NCBI GenBank assembly: GCA_003132865.1
Contig: PKYZ01000069.1
Span: forward strand, 9,368 to 19,295
Source: Bryobacterales bacterium
GTDB lineage: Bacteria > Acidobacteriota > Terriglobia > Bryobacterales > Bryobacteraceae
Direction of reading: 5' to 3'
DNA: 9,928 bases
The notes beneath the pieces are model-generated. The model did no database searches. It worked only from the letters and a program-made list of their open reading frames with translations, and was not told the origin of the DNA. Each line of letters starts with the position of its first letter. Position 1 is the stretch's first letter. Shown here in pieces: positions 9,813-9,928 of the stretch. The position numbers and the translations under genes were made by a program.

Positions 9813-9828
9813 TGACAGATCCGTGTCA
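9813..9828. promoter_or_regulatory. TGACA-N6-TGTCA dyad upstream of the last gene
   Basis: This is a perfect 5-base inverted repeat, 10 bases before the ATG at 9839. The left arm (CTGACA, 9812-9817) also resembles a -35 hexamer with TACGTA (9834-9839) 16 bases downstream. If that promoter were real, the ATG would sit inside the -10 box and the gene would need a later start. A regulator-binding site is possible but unproven. Confidence 0.25.
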
Positions 9829-9838
9829 AACTCTACGT

Positions 9839-9928
9839 ATGGTTGCGGCCTATATACGACAGCGATACGCGGAAGAGATCCGCGCCAATACCAACATTAC
9901 TTCCGCCGCCCTGCTGAAAGCGTTCGCA
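9839..9928 (+). CDS. Start of an unidentified gene (partial), possibly a protein-isoaspartate methyltransferase-type protein
   Basis: From ATG at 9839 the frame stays open for 30 codons to the window edge: a basic and acidic amphipathic stretch (Y-I-R-Q-R-Y-A-E-E-I-R) followed by S-A-A-L-L-K-A-F-A. This pattern is reminiscent of the N-terminal helix of protein-L-isoaspartate O-methyltransferase-like proteins, where a V-P-R motif would follow just beyond the edge. Thirty residues are too few for a firm assignment. No Shine-Dalgarno match precedes the ATG, so the start is uncertain. It is separated from the phosphonate operon by 99 bases containing two inverted repeats and is probably a separate unit. 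Confidence 0.4.
   Translation, partial: MVAAYIRQRYAEEIRANTNITSAALLKAFA

Overview
The window is GC-rich bacterial DNA with densely packed genes and short or overlapping junctions. Gene content and style (a very large CoA-enzyme activase next to an accessory phosphonate cassette) resemble soil bacteria such as Acidobacteriota (Bryobacter/Solibacter type). This taxonomic guess rests on impression only. No rRNA, tRNA, CRISPR array or insertion sequence was seen.

Region 1 (1-4973, minus strand) is a two-gene operon. The upstream gene (4973-3162) encodes a 603-residue protein related to the 2-hydroxyacyl-CoA dehydratase / COG3581-type iron-sulfur proteins. Twelve bases later begins a giant ATP-dependent activase (3149 to beyond the left edge; at least 1049 residues). 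It carries two tandem BadF/HgdC-type ATPase domains followed by a DUF2229-like cysteine-rich region. The activase would use ATP hydrolysis to fire low-potential electrons into the dehydratase-like partner; the substrate is unknown.

Region 2 (5150-5938, minus strand) is a compact pair that looks less GC-rich than its surroundings. It comprises a 104-residue uncharacterised protein and, 3 bases downstream, a 156-residue HEPN-like helical protein with an R-x5-H motif. The arrangement resembles a toxin-antitoxin or defence pair, but the small partner shows no nucleotidyltransferase signature.

Region 3 (6028-9739, plus strand) is a tightly coupled four-gene phosphonate-degradation operon. It encodes an FAD-dependent aminophosphonate oxidoreductase, phosphonoacetaldehyde hydrolase (phnX), an organophosphate-antiporter-family permease, and a PhnZ-like HD-domain diiron oxygenase. 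The expected logic is import of 2-aminoethylphosphonate (AEP) or a relative, oxidative deamination to phosphonoacetaldehyde, hydrolytic C-P cleavage by PhnX, and a second, oxidative C-P cleavage route through the HD enzyme. No PhnW transaminase and no PhnY dioxygenase are in the window. As written, phnX is broken: the frame shifts near 7500 and roughly 23 codons holding the catalytic S-T-T-G-Y-T loop are missing. The operon is therefore either decaying at that step or the sequence has an error there.

Region 4 (9740-9928) holds two small inverted repeats and the first 30 codons of another plus-strand gene that runs off the edge.
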